Positions 24,048 to 35,372 are shown, counted from the first letter of the stretch. The stretch: DNA of 64,000 bases from Lactococcus garvieae (GCF_016027715.1 NZ_CP065691.1:839954-903953); one strand, 5' to 3'. Notes: generated from the letters alone by a model not told the origin. Numbers and translations: made by a program.

Positions 24048-25658
24048 CTACTTCCGTAAAAGAGCCACAGATTGATAAGGTTGTAAGCTATTCTTTTCAT
24101 AAGAATCATAATTGTTTATAAAAACTTCAGCATTTTCAAAGCCTTTTGGTAATTCAAAGTCTACAGCATGCTGAGCAAAATTATTAAGAACAAGTAATTT
24201 CTGATTCGCATATTCTCGGATAAAAGCATAGATAGATTCTGATTTTTGGAGGGCAGCCTTGTAACTTCCTTCAGAAATGATTTTTTCTGCCTTCCTCAAC
24301 TTAATCATCTCTTTATAGAAGTTATAAATTTCTCCCCCTTTATCTTTTTTCATATTTATATCTGTGTGTTTCCCAAGTTTAAGCCACGGTTGACCTTTGG
24401 TAAATCCAGCATTAGGTGAATCGTCCCACTGCATAGGTGTACGCGAGTTATCACGAGACTTACTTTGTACTATCTTAAATGCTTCCTCTTCTGTCTTACC
24501 TTGTTTTCTCAGTATTTGATAAGCATTTAATGTTTCCAAGTCCTGATAGTCTGTCACAGAATCAAACTCTGGATCTATCATTCCTATTTCTTCTCCCATA
24601 TAAATAAAAGGGGTGCCTCGACTTAAGTGTATCGCTGCTGCTAACATGGTAGCCCCTTTGATTCGGAAATTTTTCACATCAACAAATCGATTTAGCGCAC
24701 GAGGTTGGTCATGATTATTCCAAAAATTCGCATTCCAACCGCCGCCTTGATCCATTTTTTCGCCCCACTCATGCAGGAGATTCTTCAACTTCTGAAAATC
24801 AACAGGTGCTTTTGTCCATTTATTTCCATTTTCGTAATCTGTTTTTAGATGATGAAAGTTAAAAACCATGCTCAGTTCATTTCGTTCAGGCTGTGTATAA
24901 AGGATACTGTTCTCAATGGAGGTAGAGCTCATTTCGCCTACTGTTATCGAGTTTTTATCTTGACCAAAAGTTTCTCGGTTGAGCATTTTCAGGTATTCAT
25001 GAGTAATCGGTTTATCCGTATATTCAAATTTCCCATCAAAGTCTGAATTATTATTAAGTAGTTCATCTTTTCCGATAACATTAATTACATCAAATCTGAA
25101 ACCAGAAATCCCTTTCGCACGCCAAAAGTTAACTACTTTGAAAAGTTCTCTACGAACATTTTCATTACGCCAGTTTAAATCTGCTTGGCTCACGTCATAA
25201 AGATGGAGATAATATTTTCCCGTGTTTCCAAAAGGTGCCCAGGCATTTCCTCCAAATTTAGAAACCCAATCTGTAGGTTCGTCCCTTAAGATAAAGAAGT
25301 CTTGGTAGTATTTGTCCCCTGCTAATGCTTTTTGAAACCATTCATGCTCAATTGACACATGATTTAAAACCATATCTAGCATAAACTCGATACCAAGCTC
25401 TTTACCTCGAGCTACCATTTGATCAAAATCATCAAAAGTGCCAAATACTGGATCTATATTGACATAGTCAGAGATGTCATAGCCATTATCCTTTTGAGGG
25501 CTTGGGTAAAAAGGATTTAGCCAAACCATATCAATACCGAGCTCTGCTAAATAGGGTAATTTTTCGGTAATCCCTCTAAGATCTCCTGTTCCATCTCCTG
25601 TTGTATCCAAAAATGATTTAGGATATATTTGATAGATGACTTTTTCACTTAACGTCAT
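24048..25658 (-). CDS. treC: Alpha,alpha-phosphotrehalase (trehalose-6-phosphate hydrolase)
   Basis: A 536-residue GH13 enzyme. Catalytic residues are the nucleophile Asp in GFRFDVINVIG, the acid Glu in TVGEMSS and the third Asp in NNHDQPR. The N-terminal IYQIYPKSF-type start and DMVLNHVS are typical of oligo-1,6-glucosidase/TreC enzymes. It cleaves cytoplasmic trehalose 6-phosphate, delivered by the PTS encoded upstream, into glucose and glucose 6-phosphate. L. lactis is known for a GH65 phosphorylase route instead, so this operon is of the Bacillus/Streptococcus type. Confidence 0.93.
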   Translation of the reverse strand: MTLSEKVIYQIYPKSFLDTTGDGTGDLRGITEKLPYLAELGIDMVWLNPFYPSPQKDNGYDISDYVNIDPVFGTFDDFDQMVARGKELGIEFMLDMVLNHVSIEHEWFQKALAGDKYYQDFFILRDEPTDWVSKFGGNAWAPFGNTGKYYLHLYDVSQADLNWRNENVRRELFKVVNFWRAKGISGFRFDVINVIGKDELLNNNSDFDGKFEYTDKPITHEYLKMLNRETFGQDKNSITVGEMSSTSIENSILYTQPERNELSMVFNFHHLKTDYENGNKWTKAPVDFQKLKNLLHEWGEKMDQGGGWNANFWNNHDQPRALNRFVDVKNFRIKGATMLAAAIHLSRGTPFIYMGEEIGMIDPEFDSVTDYQDLETLNAYQILRKQGKTEEEAFKIVQSKSRDNSRTPMQWDDSPNAGFTKGQPWLKLGKHTDINMKKDKGGEIYNFYKEMIKLRKAEKIISEGSYKAALQKSESIYAFIREYANQKLLVLNNFAQHAVDFELPKGFENAEVFINNYDSYEKNSLQPYQSVALLRK

Positions 25659-25676
25659 AACTTTCTTCCTTTATTT

Positions 25677-27230
25677 TTACTTATTCGCCGCTGCTTTAAA
25701 TACATTTTTCTTTTCAAGGCCAGTTCCCATCGTGTCGGTATCTTTAAAACCAAAGAACCAAACTAAAGTCATCGAAACTGCTATACAGACAGCTGTTGCA
25801 ATCCAGAAATATATAAAGTTGTTAGGATTACCCGCAGCTTGGGTAAGTGGATTTGTTGTGGCAGCAAAGTTTGGGAAACCGATAAGTGACCCTGAGAAGC
25901 CATACATATGCAAGTCAAAGAGACCCGCAACGGCTGCTCCTGCTGCAGCACCAATCGAACTCATAATAAAGACACGTATATATTTTAAGTTAATACCGTA
26001 CATTGCCGGTTCCGTTACACCACAAAAGGCAGAGATTGCTGCTGGGAGTGCTAAACCTTTGAGTTTTTGCTGACGTGTTTTAAGAAATACGGCTAAAGCT
26101 CCTGCACCTTGTGCCAACATGGTAAAAGATACAATCATATTGATATTGGATTCACCTGTTGTCACGATTTGTTGTGTCAAGATTGGGATAACAAGCCAAT
26201 GCAAGCCAAAAATAACAAGGACTTGGTACAAACCACCAATAATCGCTCCAGCAATAGTTAAATTAAGGTTAATCAAACCAGTAATAACAGAGGCAAGAGC
26301 TGATGAAACGATACTAATCACTGGGCCAACTAATAAAAGAACGAGTGAGGCAACAATAAAGAAAGTAATCATTGGTACGAAAATTGAGCGAAGTGCCAAA
26401 GGCATATGTTTTTTGAGCCAATTTCCAATTGGTTTAGCCATCCACGCAGCAACAATGATTGGAAAGATAGTATAAGCATAGTTAGGAAGACTAACGGGAA
26501 TGTTAAAATAACTGGTATTAAAGGTAACGCCAAATAATTCCATCACTACTGGCGCTTTTCCAGCAACAATTTCACCTTTTTCAATGATATTTGGTGCGGC
26601 CACAAGGCCTTGTAAAGCTGGATGAATCATAAAGCCACCAACGGCAGCAACAACAAAGGGATCCGAACCTAACTGCTTAGCCGCAGCATAACCGACTAAA
26701 ACGGGTAGGAAATAGAAAGGAGCCATTGCCATAGTAGAAATAATAATATAGGTAGGATCAGTAGGACTAATAAGTTCAAAAATATGATTTCCTTTAACAA
26801 ACATATTCAGAATACCGTTGATCATACCACCAGCTGCAAGAAGTCCTATAATGGGCATCATTGAACCTGTAATCGTTCCTACAACAACTTGGAATGCACG
26901 AATTAATGGATTTTTAGAAACTTCTTTATCCTCACCTTCCAACTTCTCACCGCTGTTCTCGCCATCAACTACGCGAGTGCCCAGCTGGGCCACAATTTCA
27001 TCATAGACATCTTCAACAGCTTGTCCAATCACAACTTGATATTGACCGAGATTTGCATTATAAACAACTCCAGCTACACCATCCATTGCTTCTAGCTTTT
27101 CACTGTCAGCCTTATCTTTATCAACCAAGTAAAAACGTAAACGTGTGATACAGTGGATGACTTTTGTAATGTTTTCTTCCCCACCAACAGCCAAGATAAT
27201 GTCTCTTGCTAGTTTTTTGTAATCTGCCAT
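25677..27230 (-). CDS. treP: Trehalose-specific PTS enzyme IIBC
   Basis: Residues 1-90 form the EIIB domain with the phosphorylated Cys in IHCITRLRFYL. Residues from about 108 on form the membrane EIIC domain with about ten hydrophobic segments and the GITEPA-like motif FCGVTEPAMYGINLKY. It imports trehalose as trehalose 6-phosphate. It lacks a fused IIA domain, which is supplied by the separate gene 12 bases upstream. The specificity follows from the phosphotrehalase next to it and the TreR-type operator; sucrose or beta-glucoside specificity is less likely. Confidence 0.92.
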   Translation of the reverse strand: MADYKKLARDIILAVGGEENITKVIHCITRLRFYLVDKDKADSEKLEAMDGVAGVVYNANLGQYQVVIGQAVEDVYDEIVAQLGTRVVDGENSGEKLEGEDKEVSKNPLIRAFQVVVGTITGSMMPIIGLLAAGGMINGILNMFVKGNHIFELISPTDPTYIIISTMAMAPFYFLPVLVGYAAAKQLGSDPFVVAAVGGFMIHPALQGLVAAPNIIEKGEIVAGKAPVVMELFGVTFNTSYFNIPVSLPNYAYTIFPIIVAAWMAKPIGNWLKKHMPLALRSIFVPMITFFIVASLVLLLVGPVISIVSSALASVITGLINLNLTIAGAIIGGLYQVLVIFGLHWLVIPILTQQIVTTGESNINMIVSFTMLAQGAGALAVFLKTRQQKLKGLALPAAISAFCGVTEPAMYGINLKYIRVFIMSSIGAAAGAAVAGLFDLHMYGFSGSLIGFPNFAATTNPLTQAAGNPNNFIYFWIATAVCIAVSMTLVWFFGFKDTDTMGTGLEKKNVFKAAANK

Positions 27231-27242
27231 GACTTCTCCTTT

Positions 27243-27728
27243 TTATTTTGCACTCGCTTGTCCGAGTTTCTCACCTTCTTGCACACTGCCCTTTTGTACA
27301 GAAATCTTGTCTAATTTTTCCGCTGTGTTAGTTATTAAAACCATGCTTGTTAAGGGAAGTCCTGCAGTTTCCACTTGCTTCCAATCTACACTGCCAAGTT
27401 TATCGCCACCCTCAACCTTATCGCCGATTTTAGCCTTAATATCAAAAGGTTGTCCATTTAAACTTACGGTGTCAATCCCCAAATGGAGTAAGATTTCCAA
27501 ACCATCTGCTCGCTTGAAACCAATCGCATGCCCTTGAACCAAAGTAATCTCTCCAGCAACTGGACTAACTACCACATTATTGGTTGGTTCTATGGCATAG
27601 CCATCCCCCATGACTTTTTTTGCAAACACAGGATCTGAAACTTCTTCCAGATCAATAACTTGCCCTGATAGAGGTGCGTATAGTGCGGTATCTTCACTCA
27701 CACTTTTTTTCTTACCAAAACCTAACAT
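27243..27728 (-). CDS. PTS glucose-type EIIA protein of the trehalose operon
   Basis: The 161-residue protein is a free-standing EIIA(Glc)-like domain. LYAPLSGQVIDLEEVSDPVFAKKVMGDGYAI is the standard start, followed by SPVAGEITLV with the His-adjacent loop, and EILLHLGIDTV with the phosphorylated His. It accepts phosphate from HPr and passes it to the EIIB domain of the following gene. It is the first gene of the trehalose operon. AAAGGAG precedes the start. Confidence 0.93.
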   Translation of the reverse strand: MLGFGKKKSVSEDTALYAPLSGQVIDLEEVSDPVFAKKVMGDGYAIEPTNNVVVSPVAGEITLVQGHAIGFKRADGLEILLHLGIDTVSLNGQPFDIKAKIGDKVEGGDKLGSVDWKQVETAGLPLTSMVLITNTAEKLDKISVQKGSVQEGEKLGQASAK

Positions 27729-27759
27729 CTATTCTTCTCCTTTAATAATAAAAACGATA

Positions 27760-27775
27760 ACTTGTACGTACAAGT
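27760..27775. promoter_or_regulatory. TreR operator
   Basis: ACTTGTACGTACAAGT is a perfect 16-base palindrome with the TTGTAnnTACAA core of Bacillus TreR sites. It covers the predicted start of the trehalose operon. Confidence 0.75.
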
Positions 27776-27777
27776 GC

Positions 27778-27806
27778 ATAATAACAAAATGAAAGCGTTT
27801 TTGCAA
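27778..27806 (-). promoter_or_regulatory. Promoter of the trehalose operon
   Basis: TTGCAA (27806-27801), a 17-base spacer and TATTAT (27783-27778) on the minus strand. The -35 box lies inside the cre-like sequences and the start lies in the TreR operator. Confidence 0.7.
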
Positions 27807-27815
27807 GCGTTTATA
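27789..27815. promoter_or_regulatory. Two tandem cre-like sites (CcpA)
   Basis: ATGAAAGCG (27789-27797) and TTGCAAGCG (27801-27809) each match the conserved half WTGNAARCG. The second continues TTTATA and misses the full cre consensus by one base. Both overlap the -35 region, where CcpA would repress. Confidence 0.6.
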
Positions 27816-27857
27816 TTTTGACTTTATCTTGAAGCTCTTTTTTGTTACACTTAGGTT

Positions 27858-28574
27858 ATGAAAAAGTATGAAACGATTCTTCGAGATTTAGAGAAAAAAA
27901 TAGGTGAAGGAGTCTATCTCGAAAATGAACTTTTACCCAGTGAAAATCAGCTCACCGAGATTTACCAAACCAGTCGTGCTACAGTACGGCATGCGCTCAA
28001 AATATTAGAAGAAAACGGAATAATCCACCGCCGCCATGGTTTTGGATCTATTGTCATACCGCGCGAAAGACTGATGTTTCCTATCTCTGGTTTAACGTCA
28101 TTCAAAGAACTAAAAGATTCTTTGAATTTCTCATCCTCCACAGAAATATTAATTTTTGAAAAAATTATTGTAGACAAGCAGCTCTCTGAGCTTTCTTTTT
28201 TTGCAGAAGGTGTTCAAGCTTATCACATACTGCGACGTCGAAATATCGATAACAATTTTGTTATTCTTGACCGTGATTATATTTTGGCTACAGTCGCTCC
28301 TGATATGACAAGGGATGCGGTTCAAAGTTCTCTTTATGCCTACCTTGAGAAACAACTTAATTTAGATATTTCCTATGCTCAAAAAGAAATTACTATTGAT
28401 TTCGTCAATGATGAGGATAAAAACTACCTTGACTTACATCCGATGGATCGGCACGTTGTTAGTGTCCGAAGTCATGTTTATCTCGCCGATAATACCGTCT
28501 TTCAATACACAGAAAGTCGGCATCAAGTCGATAAATTCCGTTTTACTGAATTTTCAAGGCGACAAAAACATTAA
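27858..28574 (+). CDS. treR: Trehalose operon repressor, GntR family
   Basis: The 238-residue regulator has the GntR winged helix at residues 1-70 (LLPSENQLTEIYQTSRATVRHAL, HRRHGFGSIV) and a UTRA effector domain. It is divergent from the trehalose operon, with the operator between them. TreR senses trehalose 6-phosphate in relatives and then releases DNA. The -10 box TACACT (27846-27851, extended TG) ends 7 bases before the ATG and no ribosome site is present, so its mRNA may be leaderless. Confidence 0.9.
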   Translation: MKKYETILRDLEKKIGEGVYLENELLPSENQLTEIYQTSRATVRHALKILEENGIIHRRHGFGSIVIPRERLMFPISGLTSFKELKDSLNFSSSTEILIFEKIIVDKQLSELSFFAEGVQAYHILRRRNIDNNFVILDRDYILATVAPDMTRDAVQSSLYAYLEKQLNLDISYAQKEITIDFVNDEDKNYLDLHPMDRHVVSVRSHVYLADNTVFQYTESRHQVDKFRFTEFSRRQKH

Positions 28575-28604
28575 AAAGACTAAACCTAAGTTTAGTCTTT
28601 TTAA
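28573..28604. terminator. Bidirectional intrinsic terminator
   Basis: AAAAAGACTAAAC pairs with GTTTAGTCTTTTT around CTAA, between convergent treR and purH. Confidence 0.9.
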
Positions 28605-30155
28605 TTAATGACGAAAGTGTCTAATTCCAGTGAATATCATTGTGATACCATACTTGTCACATGCATCAATCACTTCTTGATCTCTAACCGATCCTCCTGG
28701 TTGGATGATTGCTTTAATACCTGATTTCGCAATTTCATCAATATTATCTGCAAAGGGGAAGAAAGCATCTGAAGCAAGCACTGCATTGTCTAATCCTTTT
28801 TCACTTGCCGCTTCTATAGCTATTTTCACAGAAGCAACACGATTAGTTTGTCCAGGTCCCACGCCTAAAGTTTGATGAGTGTTGGTTACGATGATTCCGT
28901 TAGATTTGACATATTTGACCGCTTTCCATGCAAACTCCAATGCTTCTCTTTGGGTATCATCAGGCTGTTTTTGTGTGGCTACAGTCCAAGATTCTGGATT
29001 TTCTTCGATAACATCTTGTTCTTGAAGAAGGATTCCTCCCAGAACGCCAGTCGGTACGGCATCTTTTTCTGACTGAGCAATTTGGGCAAAGTCGAGAGTA
29101 AGCAAACGAATATTTTTCTTTTTAGTCAAGATTTCCAAAGCTTCTTTTGAAAATAAAGGTGCTATAATTATTTCTAAAAATATTTTGCTCATTTTTTTTG
29201 CGGTTGCTTCATCTACTTCACGATTCAAGACAACAATGCCACCAAATATGGACACTGGATCCGCTTCATAAGCATAATCCCATGCTTTTTCAATCGTTTC
29301 AGCTTGTCCAATACCGCAAGGATTCATATGTTTTAAAGCAATGACTGTTGCTTTTTGTGTGAAATCACGCGCAATCTGCAACGCTGCATCTGCATCACGG
29401 ACATTATTATAAGAAAGTTCTTTTCCATGCAGTTGTTTACTTTGTCCGATTGAATATGCTATAGGTAGAGCGGACTCATAAAAATCAGCTTTTTGCTGTG
29501 GATTTTCTCCATAGCGCATGCCTTGTTTTAAATCATAAGTTAAAGTTATTTTCTCTGGTTTTTCATCTTCATCAATGAACTTTTCAGTTAAGTATTCAGC
29601 AATCAAAGCATCATAAGCAGCTGTGTGCCGGAAAACCTTCGCTGCTAACCGCTGACGCAACTCCAAACTTGTTTCATTTTCTTTCTCAAGTTGCCCCAAA
29701 ACTTTAGAATAGTCTGAAGGGTCCACTAGAACAGTTACATCTGCATGATTTTTTGCTGCTGAGCGTAACATAGAAGGACCACCAATATCAATGTTTTCGA
29801 TAATTTTCTCATGGTCCGCGCCAGATAGAAGTGTTTCTTTAAAAGGATAAAGGTTGACGACTACCAAATCAATAGGAACAATATCATGTTCTTTCAAAGC
29901 TGACAAATGGCTCTTTAGGTCACGTCGAGCTAAAAGTCCCCCATGAATTTTGGGATGTAATGTTTTGACGCGTCCATCCATCATTTCAGGAAAATGCGTT
30001 ACTTCCTCGATGGAAAGCGTCTTGATTCCCGCTTTATCGAGAGTATCTTTAGTCCCTCCTGTCGAGATTATTTCAAAGTCAAAGTTACTCAAAGCTTGAG
30101 CAAACTCCACAATTCCTTCTTTATCTGAAACACTGATAAGCGCACGTTTAGTCAT
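28605..30155 (-). CDS. purH: Bifunctional AICAR transformylase/IMP cyclohydrolase
   Basis: I use the ATG at 30155 ([14 protein letters not shown]) with GAAGGA upstream, giving 516 residues; the frame extends 13 codons further without support. The N-terminal third is the MGS-like cyclohydrolase ([24 protein letters not shown]). The rest is the transformylase with KHMNPCGIG and [10 protein letters not shown]. It carries out the last two steps to IMP. It is the last gene of the purCSQLFMNH cluster, 31 bases after purN. Confidence 0.97.
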   Translation of the reverse strand: MTKRALISVSDKEGIVEFAQALSNFDFEIISTGGTKDTLDKAGIKTLSIEEVTHFPEMMDGRVKTLHPKIHGGLLARRDLKSHLSALKEHDIVPIDLVVVNLYPFKETLLSGADHEKIIENIDIGGPSMLRSAAKNHADVTVLVDPSDYSKVLGQLEKENETSLELRQRLAAKVFRHTAAYDALIAEYLTEKFIDEDEKPEKITLTYDLKQGMRYGENPQQKADFYESALPIAYSIGQSKQLHGKELSYNNVRDADAALQIARDFTQKATVIALKHMNPCGIGQAETIEKAWDYAYEADPVSIFGGIVVLNREVDEATAKKMSKIFLEIIIAPLFSKEALEILTKKKNIRLLTLDFAQIAQSEKDAVPTGVLGGILLQEQDVIEENPESWTVATQKQPDDTQREALEFAWKAVKYVKSNGIIVTNTHQTLGVGPGQTNRVASVKIAIEAASEKGLDNAVLASDAFFPFADNIDEIAKSGIKAIIQPGGSVRDQEVIDACDKYGITMIFTGIRHFRH

Positions 30156-30186
30156 TTTTATTCCTTCTTTTTTAATAGTATAACTT

Positions 30187-30753
30187 TTAATCAATATTAT
30201 TTGTATTTTTACTGTCTTTGTTGAGTTGCTGTAGAACCTCTATATAGAGCGCGTGCTCTGCTTGATGTAGTTTGTTTTCATATTCTTGATATTCAGGACA
30301 GTAAGGAAGTTCCTTCTGAGCGAGTATTTCGCCCGTATCAACTCCAGCATCCACCCAATGCACGGTTATTCCTAATCCTTCTTTGGCTTTCCAAGACTCC
30401 TCTAAAGCATGAGCTGAACCCGCAAAATGAGGCAAATATGACGGATGGATGTTTATGATCCGTCCTTCATATGCTTTCAAAAGTGTCGGGCCAATAATTT
30501 TCATATAACCCGCAAGGCAAATTAAATCAATCTGATGATCCATCAGCATTTGGACGAGTGCCGCCTCATAAGCATTCTTATCTACAAAAGATTTGAGAGC
30601 AAAACTTAGAGAAGTTACATTTAACCTCTTCGCTCGTTCGAGAACATAGGATTTTTCCTTGTCGGAAAATACAAGCTTGATTTGCTCTGGAAAAGCATGG
30701 GCCAGTGCCTCAAAATTAGAACCTGAACCTGAGGCAAAAACAGCTATTCTCAT
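30187..30753 (-). CDS. purN: Phosphoribosylglycinamide formyltransferase
   Basis: The 188-residue formyltetrahydrofolate-dependent enzyme formylates GAR. Its landmarks are [17 protein letters not shown], the formyl-folate site [10 protein letters not shown] and the catalytic [10 protein letters not shown] with Asn and His, then [16 protein letters not shown] with the conserved Asp. Its start overlaps the purM stop by 4 bases, so the two are coupled. It uses the product of PurD and delivers FGAR to PurL. Confidence 0.97.
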   Translation of the reverse strand: MRIAVFASGSGSNFEALAHAFPEQIKLVFSDKEKSYVLERAKRLNVTSLSFALKSFVDKNAYEAALVQMLMDHQIDLICLAGYMKIIGPTLLKAYEGRIINIHPSYLPHFAGSAHALEESWKAKEGLGITVHWVDAGVDTGEILAQKELPYCPEYQEYENKLHQAEHALYIEVLQQLNKDSKNTNNID

Positions 30754-31763
30754 TTTATAATTACCGCCTGATCTTCACGGGAAATGATTTTACCAATTTC
30801 ATAAGTTTCTATCTTCTGCTGGACAGCCTCAACTTCTTTTGAATCAACAGCTAACACCATCCCTATACCCATATTGAAAATCTGATACATTTCATCATGT
30901 GGAACTTTTCCATATTTTTCTAAAGCTTTAAAAATCGGTAAAACTTCCCAGCTTCCTTCTTTAATATCAGCTGCTAAATGATCCGCAAACATACGGGGGA
31001 GATTTTCATAGAAACCACCACCGGTGATGTGGGCGATGCCTTTAACTTTATTTTCTTTTATTAAAGGCAGAAGTTCTTTTACATAAATACGCGTAGGCTC
31101 CAAGAGTTCTTCAATAAGCGGGCGATTCAGCTCAGGCAAAGTTTCTTCTAGATTAAAATCAGCAAATATCTTGCGTACTAAAGAATAGCCATTCGAATGA
31201 ATCCCCGATGCTGGTAAGCCCAAAAGGACATCTCCTTCTTGCACGTTTTTAGGACCATCAATCAAAGCAGATTTTTCAGCAATTCCAACTGCAAAACCTG
31301 CAAGATCATATTCCTCACTGTTGTACATATCAGGCATTTCTGCAGTTTCCCCACCGACTAGAGCGGCACCTGACTGTAAACATCCTTGCGCTACACCAGA
31401 AACAACATGTTCTAGTTTTTCGGGTTGGTTTTTGCCCGTTGCGATATAGTCAAGAAAATAAAGAGGTTCTGCACCAGCTGCTACGATGTCGTTCACACAC
31501 ATCGCTACGCAGTCAATCCCAATCGTATCGTGCTTGTCAGCCTCAATAGCAAGGATGAGTTTTGTACCGACGCCGTCTGTTCCTGAAATTAAAACAGGTT
31601 CTTTAACGTCTAAAACTGAGAGGTCAAAAGCTGCACCAAAGCCTCCCAAACCACCGAGAACCCCTAGTCTTTTCGTCATTTCAGCATGTTTTTTTATACG
31701 GCTTACCACTTGGTAACCCGCTTCCACATCGACTCCTGCCTTAGCATAAGCGTTTTTAGACAT
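30750..31763 (-). CDS. purM: Phosphoribosylformylglycinamidine cyclo-ligase (AIR synthetase)
   Basis: The 337-residue enzyme closes the imidazole ring, converting FGAM to [47 protein letters not shown] and [14 protein letters not shown] are the family landmarks for ATP and substrate binding. Its start overlaps the end of purF by 8 bases. Its product AIR is the substrate of PurK encoded about 10 kb away in the purDEK unit. Confidence 0.97.
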   Translation of the reverse strand: MSKNAYAKAGVDVEAGYQVVSRIKKHAEMTKRLGVLGGLGGFGAAFDLSVLDVKEPVLISGTDGVGTKLILAIEADKHDTIGIDCVAMCVNDIVAAGAEPLYFLDYIATGKNQPEKLEHVVSGVAQGCLQSGAALVGGETAEMPDMYNSEEYDLAGFAVGIAEKSALIDGPKNVQEGDVLLGLPASGIHSNGYSLVRKIFADFNLEETLPELNRPLIEELLEPTRIYVKELLPLIKENKVKGIAHITGGGFYENLPRMFADHLAADIKEGSWEVLPIFKALEKYGKVPHDEMYQIFNMGIGMVLAVDSKEVEAVQQKIETYEIGKIISREDQAVIIK

Positions 31764-33171
31764 TTTCTCCTCCTAATGATTTCAAATAGTTTGCTTCATA
31801 ATCGTAAAGTGGTGTAGGATAAACTCCATCAAAATATGATAGACATAAATTGTCATGACCAATAGCTTCAACCAGACCAGCTTGGCTTAAGAAAGTGAGA
31901 CTATCGGCTTCAATAATTTGACAAATTTCATCAACCGAATGGTTTGCCGCAATAAGCTCCTCGCGCTTCTGAATATCGATTCCATAGAAACATGGATAAG
32001 CAAGAGGCGGACTTGCAATGACAACATGGACTTCAGCAGCTCCTGCATCTTTAAGTAGACGAACAATACGTCTGCTGGTCGTCCCTCGAACAATTGAATC
32101 ATCAACCATAATTACTTTTTTTCCTTCAACAACACTTGAAACAGCTGAGAGCTTCATACGTACGCCTTGCTCCCTTAACTCTTGTGTAGGTTGAATAAAG
32201 GTACGGGCAACATATTGATTCTTAATAAGGCCCATCTCATATGGCAGTCCCGACTCCTCAGCATAGCCTGAAGCGGCTGAAAGTGAAGAGTTAGGCACAC
32301 CGATAACCATATCAGCATCTACTTGTGCTTCCCGTGCCAAAATGCGCCCTGATTGCTTCCGTGCCGTGTGCACGTTCACGCCAGCTATGACGCTATCAGG
32401 TCGTGCAAAGTAGATATACTCCATAGAACAGATTTGAAGATTAGTTGCATTCGTAAATTGTTCTACATGTAAGCCTTGATCGTTAATCTCAATGATTTGA
32501 CCCGGTTTAACTTCTTGTACAAACTCAGCTCCAATAACATCAAATGCACAAGTTTCACTTGCAACTACTAGGGCACCGTTTGCCATTTTCCCGATAGACA
32601 AAGGACGAAAGCCATTCGGATCCAGTGCCGCAATCAGAGAGTTTTCTGTCATTAAGAGGTAAGCAAAGCCGCCTTTTACAGTATTCAGAGCCTCCTTAAC
32701 TTTTCCCATAAATTCTGGGTGATGGCTTCGGCGAATAAGATGTACCAATATTTCCGTGTCAGAACTTGATGAAAAGATCGCTCCCTGTGCTTCAAGTTCA
32801 CGACGAAGAGAGGTTGCATTGGTTAAATTACCATTATGTGCCAAACCAAGCTGGGCATCTTGAAATTTAAAAAGAAAGGGTTGTATATTGTTGAGCTCGG
32901 CAGAACCCGCTGTCGCGTAACGCACATGGCCCATCGCAGCTTGGCCTGACAGCTTAGTCAAATCTTTTTCATCACGAAAAACTTCTGTTACGAGACCTAA
33001 ATCTCGATGGCGTTGAAGTTTGCCCCCATCATTTGACATGATTCCAGCACCTTCCTGCCCCCGGTGCTGGAGCGCATGAAGGCCAAAATAGGTTAATTGT
33101 GCAGCTTCAGGATGACCCCAAATGCCAAAAACACCGCATTCCTCATTTAAGGATTTTACTTCATAAGGCAT
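31756..33171 (-). CDS. purF: Amidophosphoribosyltransferase
   Basis: The first and committing enzyme of purine synthesis: PRPP plus glutamine gives phosphoribosylamine. An 11-residue propeptide ([11 protein letters not shown]) precedes the nucleophile Cys in CGVFGIWG, as in Bacillus-type PurF that is processed at this point. The Ntn amidotransferase is followed by the phosphoribosyltransferase domain with the PRPP loop [27 protein letters not shown] and CFYGIDI contain cysteines compatible with the iron-sulfur cluster of this class. It overlaps the end of purL by 16 bases. Confidence 0.97.
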   Translation of the reverse strand: MPYEVKSLNEECGVFGIWGHPEAAQLTYFGLHALQHRGQEGAGIMSNDGGKLQRHRDLGLVTEVFRDEKDLTKLSGQAAMGHVRYATAGSAELNNIQPFLFKFQDAQLGLAHNGNLTNATSLRRELEAQGAIFSSSSDTEILVHLIRRSHHPEFMGKVKEALNTVKGGFAYLLMTENSLIAALDPNGFRPLSIGKMANGALVVASETCAFDVIGAEFVQEVKPGQIIEINDQGLHVEQFTNATNLQICSMEYIYFARPDSVIAGVNVHTARKQSGRILAREAQVDADMVIGVPNSSLSAASGYAEESGLPYEMGLIKNQYVARTFIQPTQELREQGVRMKLSAVSSVVEGKKVIMVDDSIVRGTTSRRIVRLLKDAGAAEVHVVIASPPLAYPCFYGIDIQKREELIAANHSVDEICQIIEADSLTFLSQAGLVEAIGHDNLCLSYFDGVYPTPLYDYEANYLKSLGGENV

Positions 33172-35372
33172 GGAATAGCTCCTTCATAGATCACTTTAGC
33201 ATCCTCTGTTGAGAAGTTTATATCTCCATCTTTGGCTTTAATTTTCATTTCTGGATTTTCAGTAACTTGCCCTAGCTTGGTTGCTTTTGAACCAAAAAGT
33301 TGTTCAAATTTTTCTTTGTTTTCAGATTGAATCGAAAGAAGAAAACGACCTTGAGTTTCTGAAAAGAGTTGGGCTACTGTGCCATCAAATGCTACGGAGA
33401 ACCCTTTGTTGTTGGCAAATGCAGATTCTGCAAGAGCAATGGCTAAGCCACCTTCTGCTAAGTCATGAGCTGACTGAACAAGACCTGATTGGATTGCTTT
33501 CAATACTAGATCTTGGTTTTCCTTTTCAGCATCTAAATCAAAAGATAAAGTACCTGAAATTTTACCTGTCATCATTTTTTGAATTTCAGAGCCAGAGAAA
33601 TCATCAGACGTATCTCCGATGATGTAGATTAAATTACCACTTTCTTTAAAATCTTGTGTAGTAATGTGCTCAACATCATCAATCAACCCTACCATACCAA
33701 TCATCGGAGTCGGCAAAATAGCTTGACCTTTTGTTTCATTGTAAAGGGAAACATTTCCAGAAATAACGGGTGTGCTTAAGTTTCTACATGCCTCTGAAAT
33801 ACCATCACAAGCTTTACTTAATTCATAAAATTGTTCTGGTTTCTCTGGGTTTCCAAAGTTAAGACAGTCCGTAATAGCCAAAGGTTTACCCCCAGAGGCA
33901 ACAATATTTCTTGCTGCTTCTGCCACAGCTATTTGTCCCCCGATTTCGGGATTAAGATAAAGATAGCGCGCATTACAGTCTGTTGTCATGGCTAAAGCTT
34001 TATTGGTGTGTCGCAAACGAATAACTGCAGCGTCCGATCCGGGAGCTACCACTGTATTTGTCATTACACGACTATCATATGTTTCATAAATACTGCGCTT
34101 GCTGGCAATCGTCGGCTGGCTCAGCAAATCTTTGAAGACTTGTGTTGCATCTGAAATAGCAGGAATAAACTTGCCTTCTTTTTCAAATTCAGCTATACGT
34201 GCTGGTTCTTGCATTTCACGATAATAAACAGGTGCGTCTTCAGCCAAAGAGTCCACAGGGATTTCTGCTACTTTCTCTCCATGATGGAACAAGGTATACA
34301 TGCCATCATCCGTTACTTGGCCTATATTGACAGCGTCAAGATCATATTTCTTGAAAAGTTGGACAATTTCTTCTTCATGGCCTTGCTTAATACAAAGTAC
34401 CATACGTTCCTGAGACTCTGACAGCATCATTTCGTAAGGGGTCATCCCTGTTTCACGCTGAGGAACTTGGTCTAAATTAAGCTTCAAGCCTGAACCCGCT
34501 TTTGAAGCCATCTCTGAAGTTGAAGAAACTAGACCAGCTGCACCCATATCTTGAATACCTACAAGGATATCCGAATGATTGTGAATTACCTCTAAGCAAG
34601 CTTCTAGCAAAAGTTTTTCTAAAAATGGATCTCCCACTTGAACTGCTGAACGTTGTGTTTCTGATCCTGATCCAAATTCTTGCGAAGCAAAGGAAGCACC
34701 ATGAATACCGTCACGTCCTGTTTTCGCGCCGACATACATGATTGTATTTCCTATACCTTTGGCTTGTCCTTTTTGGATATGCTTATGTTCAATCAAGCCC
34801 ACACACATCACATTTACCAAAGGGTTTCCTGTATAAGATTCATCAAAAGCAATTTCACCACCGACCGTTGGGATACCAATACAGTTCCCATAACCAGCTA
34901 TTCCTGCTGTTACACGCTCAACAATATGTCGTGTTTTAGCATTGTCAATCTGACCAAAACGAAGGCTATCCAAAAGCGCTACTGGACGAGCTCCCATAGA
35001 AAAGATATCGCGAATAATACCACCTGATCCCGTCGCTGCACCCTCATAAGGTTCCACATAGCTTGGGTGGTTGTGTGATTCTGCTTTAAAAACGACAGCC
35101 CACTCATCGCCGATGTCTACAACACCCGCTCCTTCTCCAGGTCCCATCAAAACTTGCGGTCCTTCTGTTGGAAATTTTCTCAAAACACTTTTCGAGTTCT
35201 TATAACAGCAATGTTCTGACCACATCACCGCATACATTCCCGTCTCTGTAAAGTTTGGTAAGCGACCACCAAGAATTTCATCCTTTATCTTTAAATACTC
35301 TTGATCAGTCAAGCCCCATTCACGATAAATTTTTGACGTTTGGATTTCTTCTGGACTCATTTCAACGTTCAT
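33156..35372 (-). CDS. purL: FGAM synthase large subunit
   Basis: A 738-residue small-type PurL, as in Gram-positive bacteria, which needs PurQ and PurS. Motifs include [15 protein letters not shown] near the N-terminus, [23 protein letters not shown]-like ATP and metal-binding regions and [15 protein letters not shown]. With ATP and ammonia from PurQ it converts FGAR to FGAM. The ATG at 35372 overlaps the purQ stop, and the gene's end overlaps purF, so stoichiometric production is likely. Confidence 0.97.
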   Translation of the reverse strand: MNVEMSPEEIQTSKIYREWGLTDQEYLKIKDEILGGRLPNFTETGMYAVMWSEHCCYKNSKSVLRKFPTEGPQVLMGPGEGAGVVDIGDEWAVVFKAESHNHPSYVEPYEGAATGSGGIIRDIFSMGARPVALLDSLRFGQIDNAKTRHIVERVTAGIAGYGNCIGIPTVGGEIAFDESYTGNPLVNVMCVGLIEHKHIQKGQAKGIGNTIMYVGAKTGRDGIHGASFASQEFGSGSETQRSAVQVGDPFLEKLLLEACLEVIHNHSDILVGIQDMGAAGLVSSTSEMASKAGSGLKLNLDQVPQRETGMTPYEMMLSESQERMVLCIKQGHEEEIVQLFKKYDLDAVNIGQVTDDGMYTLFHHGEKVAEIPVDSLAEDAPVYYREMQEPARIAEFEKEGKFIPAISDATQVFKDLLSQPTIASKRSIYETYDSRVMTNTVVAPGSDAAVIRLRHTNKALAMTTDCNARYLYLNPEIGGQIAVAEAARNIVASGGKPLAITDCLNFGNPEKPEQFYELSKACDGISEACRNLSTPVISGNVSLYNETKGQAILPTPMIGMVGLIDDVEHITTQDFKESGNLIYIIGDTSDDFSGSEIQKMMTGKISGTLSFDLDAEKENQDLVLKAIQSGLVQSAHDLAEGGLAIALAESAFANNKGFSVAFDGTVAQLFSETQGRFLLSIQSENKEKFEQLFGSKATKLGQVTENPEMKIKAKDGDINFSTEDAKVIYEGAIPCLMK

